From Lachnospiraceae bacterium (GTDB taxonomy: Bacteria > Bacillota > Clostridia > Lachnospirales > Lachnospiraceae): a stretch of 41,866 bases of DNA. Numbering within the stretch: the stretch's first letter is position 1; each line of letters opens with the position of its first letter. Below are positions 33,861 through 40,870 of the stretch, in pieces. Below the pieces are notes generated by a model. The model was given only the letters and a program-made list of their open reading frames with translations, did not search any database and was not told the origin of the DNA. The stretch spans positions 1 to 41,866 of the forward strand of contig JAILHF010000043.1 in the NCBI GenBank assembly GCA_024696005.1. The letters are read 5' to 3'. A program made the translations under genes and the position numbers.

Positions 33861-33909
33861 ATAAAAGCAAAGGCACATTCCCCGACCTCAGCCTGGAATG
33901 CGCCTTTGC
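33861..33909 (-). terminator. Terminator-like hairpin in the livK leader (possible attenuator)
   Basis: A 15-bp stem with one wobble pair (GGAATGCGCCTTTGC 33895-33909 with GCAAAGGCACATTCC 33867-33881) and a 13-nt loop is followed on the minus strand by TTTTAT. It lies about +40 to +80 of the livK transcript and 46 nt upstream of the start codon. Confidence 0.62.
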
Positions 33910-33954
33910 AATTATTTCTCTCTGTTCCTGTTTTCCTCTTCTTAAGATAGTTGC

Positions 33955-33983
33955 ATTTTACATTCTTTGTTGCCATTTGTAAA
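33955..33983 (-). promoter_or_regulatory. Predicted promoter of the livK operon
   Basis: The minus strand has TTTACA (33983-33978), 17 bp, TAAAAT (33960-33955). These boxes lie within an inverted repeat (ATTTTACA 33955-33962 and TGTAAAAT 33978-33985) that also overlaps the lysR promoter, a plausible regulator site. Confidence 0.6.
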
Positions 33984-33998
33984 ATTTTGAATTATAAT
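33970..33998 (+). promoter_or_regulatory. Predicted promoter of the lysR gene
   Basis: The plus strand has TTGCCA (33970-33975), 17 bp, TATAAT (33993-33998). Its -35 lies between the arms of the ATTTTACA/TGTAAAAT inverted repeat, so one bound regulator could affect both divergent promoters. Confidence 0.75.
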
Positions 33999-34095
33999 AT
34001 ATCCATAAATTTTTGTTATGGTTTCAAAAAGCTTATTTTTCATACTGTTCCGGGATCTCATCACAAGCGAATCCCCATATACAAAGGAGCCTATT

Positions 34096-34971
34096 ATGCT
34101 GGATTATAAGAAATGCGAAGTATTCGCAACGATCGCCGAAGAAAAGAATCTGACAAAAGCAGCGGAAATCCTGGGCTACACGCAGCCCGGCATCAGTAAC
34201 ATCTTAAGGAGCATGGAAGAGGAAACCGGTTTTCCGCTGTTTATCCGTCATCACAGCGGTATGACCCTGACAAAAGACGCCGAAGTCCTTTTACCCCGGG
34301 TCCTGGCGATCTTAGCCGCCTTCCGTTCCGCGGATCAGACGATCGACAGTATCAACGGCATCAACGAAGGACATATCAGCGTCGGGTCCTACAGCAGTAT
34401 GTCCATATCCTTCTTAACGAAATGGATCGAAGGCTTTTCCCAGGAATTTCCGAACATCACTTTCTCCATTATCGAAGGAGGCTATAAAGAACTGGAAAAT
34501 GCGCTGGACTCCTATACCATCGATCTGGCTTTGATGAGCCGTCAGCCCTGGCATAACTATGACTGGACACACATCATGAACGATCCTATGCTCGCGGTTC
34601 TTCCTGCTGACAGCAACTTTAAGAAAAACTATGTGAACCTGAAAGACTTTCATAACAAACCGCTGATCAGCCACAGTGAAGGATCCGATCCCGATGCGGA
34701 GAAGATCTTTGAAGAATTCCGGGAAATGAATATCGAACCGATCTGTCAATACCGTATCTTTTTTGACCGGACCATGATGTCGATGATCGAGCATCACCTG
34801 GGCTTCGGGATCATACCCGAACTGGTGACCCGGCATTATAACGGAGAACTGAAACGTCTTCCTTTCCGTCCGGCTCTGTCCCGGGAACTGGGGATCGCAA
34901 CTTTGCCCAATGTAACGCAGTCGCCGGTGGTGAAGCTGTTCATAAAGTATTGCGTGGAGCATATAGAATAA
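34096..34971 (+). CDS. LysR-family transcriptional regulator of the adjacent catabolic operon
   Basis: 291 residues from ATG 34096 (AAAGGAGC before it), typical LysR length; the longer frame from 34018 lacks a ribosome site. The N-terminal helix-turn-helix is FATIAEEKNLTKAAEILGYTQPGISNILRSMEEETGFPLFIRH. A substrate-binding domain with HISVGSYSSMSISFLTKW and FGIIPELVTRHYNG follows. It is divergent from livK with 274 bp between, the usual arrangement for a LysR regulator of the neighbouring operon. The inducer is probably the imported substrate or a product. It has no partner gene downstream. Confidence 0.9.
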   Translation: MLDYKKCEVFATIAEEKNLTKAAEILGYTQPGISNILRSMEEETGFPLFIRHHSGMTLTKDAEVLLPRVLAILAAFRSADQTIDSINGINEGHISVGSYSSMSISFLTKWIEGFSQEFPNITFSIIEGGYKELENALDSYTIDLALMSRQPWHNYDWTHIMNDPMLAVLPADSNFKKNYVNLKDFHNKPLISHSEGSDPDAEKIFEEFREMNIEPICQYRIFFDRTMMSMIEHHLGFGIIPELVTRHYNGELKRLPFRPALSRELGIATLPNVTQSPVVKLFIKYCVEHIE

Positions 34972-35071
34972 AATTCACGGTTCTGCGGGCGAATTCACTA
35001 AACTGGGTTTTGTCGTTTTGTTCCGTTTGCATGCATCTGCTTAGGGCGGGGATGTTTTTTGAGCGTCACCG

Positions 35072-35280
35072 CGGATATAAGTCCCCGGCGCTGATTCCGT
35101 CGCCTGGCAGCTCTGATGAAGCTGCGTAAGCTTTTCGCCGCAGTCCGGGACCGCTCTTCGACGGCACATCCATGTGCCGCTCGAGCTTTCGGCGCCGTCC
35201 GGGCGCCTCATCCCTGTTTGGTTCAGCGCAGCTTCAAGAGCATGCCGGCTCCTCCATAATGCGCCGGATCCTTATATCCG
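35072..35280. repeat. Foldback A: nested imperfect inverted repeats
   Basis: Outer arms 35072-35091 and 35261-35280 (perfect CGGATATAAG/CTTATATCCG plus CCGGCGC/GCGCCGG), then 35110-35126 with 35227-35241 (AGCTGCG/CGCAGCT type), and an innermost CGGCACAT (35162-35169) with ATGTGCCG (35172-35179). Confidence 0.7.
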
Positions 35281-35322
35281 TCGGTTGACGCTTCGAAAAC
35301 GATTGAACCGCCCTGCGCATCT

Positions 35323-35399
35323 GAGGCTCACTCCACCCCTACTTGTAGAGGATAGGCGAGCATCTCGCTTAGCCTCTACAAGTAGGGGCGGAGTGAGCC
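35323..35399. repeat. Foldback P: 77-bp near-perfect palindrome
   Basis: Arms 35323-35350 and 35372-35399 are 28 bp with one mismatch. The 21-bp centre contains a further AGGCGAG/CTCGCTT stem with one wobble. The arms start with AGGCTCACTCC. Confidence 0.92.
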
Positions 35400-35431
35400 T
35401 AGGGAAACGCGGGACGGATTTGAATTTGTGG

Positions 35432-35716
35432 GTGCGGAACCGGGGACAGAAGCCGAAAGAAGAAAGCTTTATGCCGCGCGAGGAGATCATCCCTGTTTGA
35501 GCCCATTCACGGAGCGCCTTTAGCGGCAGGCGGAATCCAGCGCCTACAGCCGTGTGACAGGCGGTGCAGGGCTGCGAGACGGCGTGCCGACTCGCATGTG
35601 CCGGCTGTCCACGGGCTGTTGGCGATTAGTCCGCCGAGAGCGTTGCGACGGGGCGCAAACAGGGATGTCTCCGGGAGCAGCAAAACATAATCCCGGCTTC
35701 TGTCCCCGGTTCCGCA
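35432..35716. repeat. Foldback B: 285-bp nested inverted repeat with perfect 23-bp ends
   Basis: 35432-35454 and 35694-35716 are perfect 23-bp inverted repeats. Nested inside are CATCCCTGTTTG (35487-35498) with CAAACAGGGATG (35656-35667), CGCCTACAGCCGTG (35541-35554) with a near-complement at 35610-35624, GACAGGCGGTGCA (35556-35568) with 35597-35609, and a TGCGAG/CTCGCA core. CATCCCTGTTTG also occurs at 35209-35220 in foldback A. Confidence 0.85.
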
Positions 35717-35831
35717 GAAAAATCTCCTCCGTCCTGCGGAGCCGTCATGCGAACGTAACAGAACGATAAACCCCAGTTTTGCAAAATCAACCGAAGAACC
35801 GTCCCCCTGATTGAATCGGAGAACCAGAAAT

Positions 35832-35859
35832 AAAAAAGCTCCCGGGAAATCCCGGGAGC
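35832..35859 (-). terminator. Second intrinsic terminator downstream of tuf
   Basis: GCTCCCGGG (35838-35846) and CCCGGGAGC (35851-35859) form a 9-bp stem. On the minus strand it is followed by six T (35837-35832). Confidence 0.8.
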
Positions 35860-35890
35860 CTGATATTACTTGGGTTGGGCTGTAACTCCA

Positions 35891-35948
35891 CAATAGAATC
35901 CCCGCTTCGCAGGGATTCTATTGCGGGCGTGGCAGTCGCCACACCCGC
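35891..35948. repeat. Two stem-loops between the tuf terminators
   Basis: CAATAGAATCCC (35891-35902) and GGGATTCTATTG (35912-35923) form a perfect 12-bp stem. GCGGGCGTGGC (35923-35933) and GCCACACCCGC (35938-35948) form another with one mismatch. Neither has a T-run. Confidence 0.7.
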
Positions 35949-35959
35949 ACGAAAGCATG

Positions 35960-35996
35960 AAAAAAGACCCGGTCAGAAGCAAGCTTCTGCCGGGCC
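35960..35996 (-). terminator. Intrinsic terminator of tuf
   Basis: A GC-rich stem (35966-35979 with 35984-35996, CAGAAG/CTTCTG core and CCCGG outer part) is followed on the minus strand by six T (35965-35960), about 40 bp after the tuf stop codon. Flanking bases (GAAAGCATGAAA/TTTCACGCTTTC) extend the stem. Confidence 0.88.
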
Positions 35997-36038
35997 TTCT
36001 TTCACGCTTTCGCGGAGTTATTTCTCGTTGCTGTCACT

Positions 36039-37226
36039 TTATTCAACAATCGTAGCCACACGGCCGGATCCTACGGTACGGCCACCTTCACGGATAGCGA
36101 AGGTAAGACCCTGCTCCATAGCGATGGGGTGGATCAGCTCGATGCTCATCTCAACGTTATCGCCGGGCATGCACATCTCGGTACCCTCGGGCAGGTTGCA
36201 GACACCCGTGATATCGGTTGTACGGAAGTAGAACTGAGGACGATAGTTGTTGAAGAAAGGAGTGTGACGGCCACCTTCATCCTTGGTCAGAACGTACACC
36301 TGAGCGGTGAACTTCTTGTGGCACTTAACACTGCCGGGCTTAGCAAGAACCTGTCCGCGCTCGATGTCGGTACGGTTCACACCACGAAGCAGAGCACCGA
36401 TGTTGTCACCTGCCTGAGCTTCGTCAAGCAACTTGTGGAACATCTCGATACCGGTAACAACGGTCTTGCGGCTCTCTTCACGAACACCGACGATCTCGAC
36501 TTCCTCGTTCAGCTTCAGAGTACCACGCTCTACACGGCCGGTAGCAACAGTACCACGACCGGAGATGGTGAATACGTCCTCGACAGGCATAAGGAAAGGC
36601 TTGTCGGTATCACGCTGAGGATCGGGGATGTAGCTGTCCACGGTATCCATCAGCTCCATGATCTTGTCGCCCCACTCGCTGCTGGGATCTTCCAGAGCCT
36701 TCAGAGCGGAACCCTTAACGATAGGGCAATCATTGAACTCATACTCAGCCAGCTGATCGGTAACTTCCATCTCAACCAGCTCAATGAGCTCGGGATCGTC
36801 AACCATATCGCACTTGTTCAGGAATACTACGATGTAAGGCACACCGACCTGACGGGACAGAAGGATGTGCTCCTTGGTCTGAGCCATAACACCGTCGGTA
36901 GCTGCAACCACCAGGATAGCGCCGTCCATCTGAGCGGCACCGGTGATCATGTTCTTAACGTAGTCGGCATGGCCCGGGCAGTCAACGTGTGCATAGTGTC
37001 TCTTCTCGGTCTCGTACTCAACGTGAGCGGTAGAGATGGTGATACCACGCTCTCTCTCCTCGGGAGCCTTATCGATGTTCTCGAAATCGGTAGCGGTGTT
37101 ACCTGCAACTCTCTCTGCCAGAACCTTGGTGATAGCTGCGGTCAGAGTGGTCTTACCATGGTCAACGTGACCGATGGTACCGATGTTACAGTGGGGTTTG
37201 GATCTGTTAAATTTCTCCTTAGCCAT
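36039..37226 (-). CDS. tuf: Translation elongation factor Tu
   Basis: 395 residues, standard length. GTP-binding motifs GHVDHGKTT (P-loop), [12 protein letters not shown] and NKCDMVD are present, and the C-terminal domains are complete up to [17 protein letters not shown]-Tu carries aminoacyl-tRNA to the ribosome A site. It is last in the str cluster, has its own promoter upstream and two terminators downstream, so it can be transcribed separately at high level. Confidence 0.98.
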   Translation of the reverse strand: MAKEKFNRSKPHCNIGTIGHVDHGKTTLTAAITKVLAERVAGNTATDFENIDKAPEERERGITISTAHVEYETEKRHYAHVDCPGHADYVKNMITGAAQMDGAILVVAATDGVMAQTKEHILLSRQVGVPYIVVFLNKCDMVDDPELIELVEMEVTDQLAEYEFNDCPIVKGSALKALEDPSSEWGDKIMELMDTVDSYIPDPQRDTDKPFLMPVEDVFTISGRGTVATGRVERGTLKLNEEVEIVGVREESRKTVVTGIEMFHKLLDEAQAGDNIGALLRGVNRTDIERGQVLAKPGSVKCHKKFTAQVYVLTKDEGGRHTPFFNNYRPQFYFRTTDITGVCNLPEGTEMCMPGDNVEMSIELIHPIAMEQGLTFAIREGGRTVGSGRVATIVE

Positions 37227-37279
37227 TTTGTACTTTTCCTCCTCTTAGGTAAAATGGTTCTAAAAAATCACTGTTGTAC

Positions 37280-37308
37280 ATTATATGCGATATCCTGTGA
37301 TTTTTCAA
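37280..37308 (-). promoter_or_regulatory. Promoter of tuf
   Basis: TTGAAA (37308-37303), 17 bp, TATAAT (37285-37280) on the minus strand, 53 bp before the tuf start. A GC-rich stem with a short T-run (about 37325-37350) lies between this promoter and the fusA stop and may act as a weak terminator. Confidence 0.82.
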
Positions 37309-37362
37309 GTGTTTTTCTCTGAAAACCCCGCCGCCCGAAAGCGGCAGGGAAGGTCACGTTAC

Positions 37363-39480
37363 TCAGTTGCCTTTTGCAGCCAGTACTTTCTCCTGGATGT
37401 TCTTCGGTACCTGCTCGTACTTCTCGAAGAACATGGAGTAGTTGCCGCGGCCCTGCGTCTTGGAACGCAGATCGGTGGAGTAACCGAACATCTCGGCCAG
37501 GGGCACATAACCGCGGACGATCTTGCCGCCGCCCAGGTCATCCATACCTTCGATGCGTCCGCGACGGCTGTTGATATCACCGATCACGTCGCCCATGTAC
37601 TCTTCGGGCATGGTAACTTCCACCTTCATGATAGGCTCGAGCAGAACCGCTCCGCCCTTCTGCATGGCTTCCTTGAAGGCCATGGAACCGGCGATGTGGA
37701 ATGCCATTTCGGAGGAGTCGACTTCATGGTAAGAACCGTCGTACACATTTGCATGCACGCCCAGAACGGGGAACCCGCCCAGGATACCGGCCTTAGCAGC
37801 CTCTTCAATGCCTTCGCCGACCGCAGGGATGTATTCCTTGGGAATAGCACCGCCGACAACGGTAGACTCAAACTTGAAGGTCTCCTCGCCGTTGGGATCC
37901 ATCGGCTCGAACTTAACCTTACAGTGACCGTACTGACCACGACCACCGGACTGCTTTGCGTACTTGGAATCCACATCCACGGGCTTCGTGAATGCTTCCT
38001 TGTATGCAACCTGAGGCGCACCAACGTTTGCCTCGACCTTGAACTCACGCAGCAGACGGTCTACGATGATCTCCAGATGCAGCTCACCCATACCGGCGAT
38101 GATCGTCTGACCGGTCTCGGTATTGGTGTGTGCACGGAAAGTAGGATCTTCTTCCGCCAGCTTTGCAAGAGCTTCGCCCATCTTGCCCTGACCTGCTTTG
38201 GTCTTGGGCTCGATCGCCAGCTCGATGACCGGCTCGGGGAACTCCATGCTCTCAAGGATGACCGGATGCTGCTCGTCGCAGATCGTATCACCGGTCGTGG
38301 TAAACTTGAAGCCTACCGCGGCAGCGATATCACCGGAATAAACCTTGTCCAGCTCGGCACGCTTGTTTGCATGCATCTGCAGCAGACGTCCCACACGCTC
38401 CTTCTTGTCCTTGGTCGCATTCAGGATGTAGGAACCGGAATTCAGGGTTCCGGAATACACACGGATGAAGGACAGCTTACCAACGAAGGGATCGGTCATG
38501 ATCTTGAACGCCAATGCAGAGAAAGGCTCCGCATCGGAGCTGTGACGCTCCACCTCGTTACCGTCCAGATCCACACCCTTGATGGCGGGGATGTCGGTAG
38601 GTGCGGGCATGTACTCCAGGATCGCATCCAGAAGCTTCTGCACGCCCTTGTTACGATAAGCGGATCCGCAGCATACGGGAACCGCACGGCATTCGCAGGT
38701 TGCCTTGCGCAGTACCGCTTTCATGTCTTCGACAGAGGGTACCTTGTCTTCCAGGAACTGCTCCATCAGATCGTCATCCAGCTCGCAGACCTTCTCGATC
38801 AGCTCGCTGCGATACAGCTCCGCATCGTCCTTCATGTCATCGGGAACGTCTACGATGCTGATATCATCACCTTTGTCGTCATTGTAGATATATGCCTTGT
38901 TTTCAAACAGGTCGATGATGCCCTTGAACTCATCCTCCTTGCCGATCGGCAGCTGCAGGATGATGGCATTCTTGCCCAGCCTGTTACGGATCTGGTCTAC
39001 GGCACCGTAGAAGTTCGCGCCCATGATATCCATCTTGTTGATGAATGCCATACGGGGAACATTGTAGGTGTCCGCCTGACGCCAGACGTTTTCGGACTGG
39101 GGCTCAACACCGCCCTTCGCGCAGAAAACACCAACGGCACCGTCCAGTACTCGGAGTGAACGCTCCACCTCTACCGTGAAGTCGACGTGGCCCGGAGTGT
39201 CGATGATGTTGATACGATGCTCCAGAGCGCCGGCCTTGGGCTTGCAGTTTTCCTGCATGGTCCAGTGGCAGGTGGTAGCGGCTGAGGTGATGGTGATTCC
39301 ACGCTCTGCTTCCTGCTCCATCCAGTCCATGGTAGCAGTACCGTCGTGGGTGTCACCGATCTTGTAGTTAACGCCGGTGTAGTACAGGATACGCTCGGTC
39401 AGCGTGGTCTTACCGGCATCGATGTGAGCCATGATACCGATATTCCTGGTACGCTCCAAAGGGTATTCTCTTTCAGCCAC
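37363..39480 (-). CDS. fusA: Translation elongation factor G
   Basis: 705 residues, full length. P-loop [13 protein letters not shown], effector region [32 protein letters not shown] and NKMD motifs are present, and domains II-V follow to the end ([16 protein letters not shown]-like terminal segment, here GRGNYSMF). It drives ribosomal translocation. It lies 18 bp after rpsG in the str operon. Confidence 0.98.
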   Translation of the reverse strand: MAEREYPLERTRNIGIMAHIDAGKTTLTERILYYTGVNYKIGDTHDGTATMDWMEQEAERGITITSAATTCHWTMQENCKPKAGALEHRINIIDTPGHVDFTVEVERSLRVLDGAVGVFCAKGGVEPQSENVWRQADTYNVPRMAFINKMDIMGANFYGAVDQIRNRLGKNAIILQLPIGKEDEFKGIIDLFENKAYIYNDDKGDDISIVDVPDDMKDDAELYRSELIEKVCELDDDLMEQFLEDKVPSVEDMKAVLRKATCECRAVPVCCGSAYRNKGVQKLLDAILEYMPAPTDIPAIKGVDLDGNEVERHSSDAEPFSALAFKIMTDPFVGKLSFIRVYSGTLNSGSYILNATKDKKERVGRLLQMHANKRAELDKVYSGDIAAAVGFKFTTTGDTICDEQHPVILESMEFPEPVIELAIEPKTKAGQGKMGEALAKLAEEDPTFRAHTNTETGQTIIAGMGELHLEIIVDRLLREFKVEANVGAPQVAYKEAFTKPVDVDSKYAKQSGGRGQYGHCKVKFEPMDPNGEETFKFESTVVGGAIPKEYIPAVGEGIEEAAKAGILGGFPVLGVHANVYDGSYHEVDSSEMAFHIAGSMAFKEAMQKGGAVLLEPIMKVEVTMPEEYMGDVIGDINSRRGRIEGMDDLGGGKIVRGYVPLAEMFGYSTDLRSKTQGRGNYSMFFEKYEQVPKNIQEKVLAAKGN

Positions 39481-39498
39481 TTTGTTTCCCTCCTTTCC

Positions 39499-39969
39499 TT
39501 AGAATCTGTAATGTGCAAACGCCTTGTTAGCCTCAGCCATGCGGTGCATCTCTTCCTTACGCTTTACAGCGGCACCGGTAGCGTTTGCGGCGTCCAGGAT
39601 CTCTCCTGCCAGCTTGTCCTCCATGGTCTTCTCACTGCGCTTTCTTGCAAACATCGTGAGCCAGCGGAGTGCCAGGGCCTGACGCCTGTCGGGACGAACT
39701 TCGATAGGTACCTGATAGGTAGCACCACCGATACGTCTCGCCTTTACTTCCAGAAGCGGCATGATGTTGTTCATGGCCTCGCCGAATACTTCCAGCGCAG
39801 GCTTGCCGCTCTTCTCTTCCACTTTGGCAAATGCATGATATACAATGCGCTGAGCAACACCCTTCTTGCCGTCGAGCATGATGTTGTTGACCAGCTTGGT
39901 TACGACCTTGTCATTGTATAAAGGATCTGCCAAAACGTCTCTCTTTTGAATGTGTCCTTTACGTGGCAC
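39499..39969 (-). CDS. rpsG: 30S ribosomal protein S7
   Basis: 156 residues when started at GTG 39969, which follows GGAGGG by 7 nt and gives the canonical [10 protein letters not shown] start and standard length. The ATG at 39990 overlaps the ribosome site and would add seven non-family residues. Conserved segments [20 protein letters not shown] and [16 protein letters not shown] are present. It binds 16S rRNA in the small-subunit head. Confidence 0.97.
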   Translation of the reverse strand: MPRKGHIQKRDVLADPLYNDKVVTKLVNNIMLDGKKGVAQRIVYHAFAKVEEKSGKPALEVFGEAMNNIMPLLEVKARRIGGATYQVPIEVRPDRRQALALRWLTMFARKRSEKTMEDKLAGEILDAANATGAAVKRKEEMHRMAEANKAFAHYRF

Positions 39970-39998
39970 GGTTCTTCCCTCCTTAATCATTTCTTACC

Positions 39999-40063
39999 GC
40001 CGCCCGTATGCCGTACGCCGCGCAAGTATACGCGGCCGGCCGCTCATCACGAAATGGGGCGGC
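39999..40063 (-). other. Structured leader between rpsL and rpsG
   Basis: GCCGCCC (39999-40005) and GGGCGGC (40057-40063) enclose further GC-rich inverted pieces around GGCCGGCCG, just upstream of the rpsG start. S7 is known to autoregulate str genes in enterics through an intercistronic RNA structure; whether this stem does so is an inference. The rest of the 217-bp gap has no gene. Confidence 0.4.
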
Positions 40064-40186
40064 ATGACTAGATCATCGGTACTCACATCTGAATCAAAAA
40101 TGTGTTCGCGCTGTATTCCTCCCTGAAAAGATGAATCAGAACTCCAACATTTAATTCTTCATATGATACCCAGGTCTTTTTACAAC

Positions 40187-40606
40187 TTACTTCTTGTCCT
40201 TAGGACGCTTTGCGCCGTACTTGGAACGCGCCTGCTTCCTGTTGGCAACACCTGCGGTATCAAGCGTACCACGGATCACGTGATATCTGGTACCGGGCAG
40301 ATCCTTTACACGGCCGCCACGGACGAGAACCACGCTGTGCTCCTGCAGATTGTGACCTTCCCCGGGGATGTAGCTCGTTACTTCGATCCCGTTGGAAAGA
40401 CGTACTCTGGCGATCTTACGAAGTGCAGAGTTAGGCTTCTTGGGGGTAGCGGTCTTCACTGCGGTGCAAACGCCTCTCTTCTGCGGCGATTCGGTATCGA
40501 TCGCGCGCTTGTGCAGAGAATTGTAGCCCTTGAGGAGCGCCGGTGCGGTAGACTTCTTTACGGAAGTCTCACGACCCTTTCTTACCAGCTGATTAAATGT
40601 CGGCAT
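40187..40606 (-). CDS. rpsL: 30S ribosomal protein S12
   Basis: 139 residues from ATG 40606 (GGAGGTGAACAGG before it), giving the canonical [12 protein letters not shown] start. Conserved [17 protein letters not shown] and [24 protein letters not shown] are present. The Lys residues in PKKPNS and RVKDLP, where streptomycin-resistance substitutions occur in other bacteria, have the wild-type identity. It is the first gene of the str operon. Confidence 0.97.
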   Translation of the reverse strand: MPTFNQLVRKGRETSVKKSTAPALLKGYNSLHKRAIDTESPQKRGVCTAVKTATPKKPNSALRKIARVRLSNGIEVTSYIPGEGHNLQEHSVVLVRGGRVKDLPGTRYHVIRGTLDTAGVANRKQARSKYGAKRPKDKK

Positions 40607-40658
40607 CCTGTTCACCTCCTGTCTGAATTAACATAAGCTGTACGACCTACTTGCACAC

Positions 40659-40692
40659 AAAAAAACAGAGCGTTCGAAATCGCACGCTCTGT
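40659..40692 (-). terminator. Intrinsic terminator overlapping the str promoter start site
   Basis: ACAGAGCGT (minus, 40692-40684) and ACGCTCTGT (40673-40665) form a 9-bp stem with a 10-nt loop, followed by seven T counting the last base of the stem. It probably ends transcription from the gene at 40871. The str transcript likely starts inside its 5' arm. Confidence 0.8.
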
Positions 40693-40693
40693 C

Positions 40694-40722
40694 ATTATAC
40701 GTTTCGCCCCTGCCACTGTCAA
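40694..40722 (-). promoter_or_regulatory. Consensus promoter of the str operon
   Basis: Perfect TTGACA (40722-40717), 17 bp and TATAAT (40699-40694) on the minus strand, about 90 bp before rpsL. The predicted start point is near 40687. Confidence 0.9.
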
Positions 40723-40764
40723 GGATTATTTTCACTTAGGCGGCAAGGATTTTCCGTCCCGGGT

Positions 40765-40834
40765 CACGCACTCCGCTGCGTGGCTGCGGGCGGTATTTCG
40801 CCCGGCAGACCTGCCGCCCATCGGCGATGCCGAT
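40765..40834. repeat. Chain of four short perfect stem-loops
   Basis: CACGCA/TGCGTG (40765-40782), CGGGCG/CGCCCG (40787-40804), CGGCAG/CTGCCG (40803-40816) and ATCGGC/GCCGAT (40820-40834) follow one another between the stop of the right-end gene and the str promoter. None has a T-run. Confidence 0.7.
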
Positions 40835-40870
40835 CCTGCATGGCGGCCCGCTCCCCGGTTTCCCGGCCGC

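Larger units (their letters stand above)
35000..35779. repeat. Large foldback element bounded by 34-bp imperfect inverted repeats
   Basis: 35000-35033 and 35746-35779 are inverted copies matching at 29 of 34 positions, both beginning AAACTGGG when read inward. Inside lie three nested foldbacks at 35072-35280, 35323-35399 and 35432-35716. Read as plus-strand RNA, three of the five terminal mismatches become G-U pairs. No transposase-like open frame is inside. It could be a MITE-like or foldback mobile element, or a multibranched structured RNA of about 780 nt. Confidence 0.72.
34972..36038. other. Gene-free interval between lysR and tuf, with nested foldbacks and terminators
   Basis: No credible protein or tRNA gene lies here; the open frames that exist (35174-35500, 35507-35893) run across palindromes and lack family signatures. 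The interval contains the 35000-35779 foldback element and several tuf-side stem-loops (35838-35859, 35891-35923, 35923-35948, 35966-35996). Confidence 0.8.

Noticed and set aside
35174-35893. Two frames (108 and 128 residues) in the foldback region as possible small proteins
   Set aside because: They run through palindromic DNA, both strands give mirrored Arg/Ser-rich peptides, and no ribosome site was seen.
35891-35948. Stem-loops after tuf as a tRNA or riboswitch
   Set aside because: No cloverleaf, no CCA-like end, no T-loop consensus, and no downstream gene on the plus strand to regulate.
36129-37322. 397-residue plus-strand frame antisense to tuf
   Set aside because: Same reason; EF-Tu on the minus strand is certain. 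I know such frames have been mis-annotated as proteins in other genomes.
37285-39159. 624-residue plus-strand frame antisense to fusA
   Set aside because: The opposite strand is unmistakable EF-G. The antisense frame follows from biased codon use in a highly expressed gene and has no ribosome site.
39970-39990. ATG start at 39990 for rpsG
   Set aside because: It overlaps the GGAGGG ribosome site and adds seven residues foreign to S7; the GTG at 39969 gives the canonical 156-residue protein.
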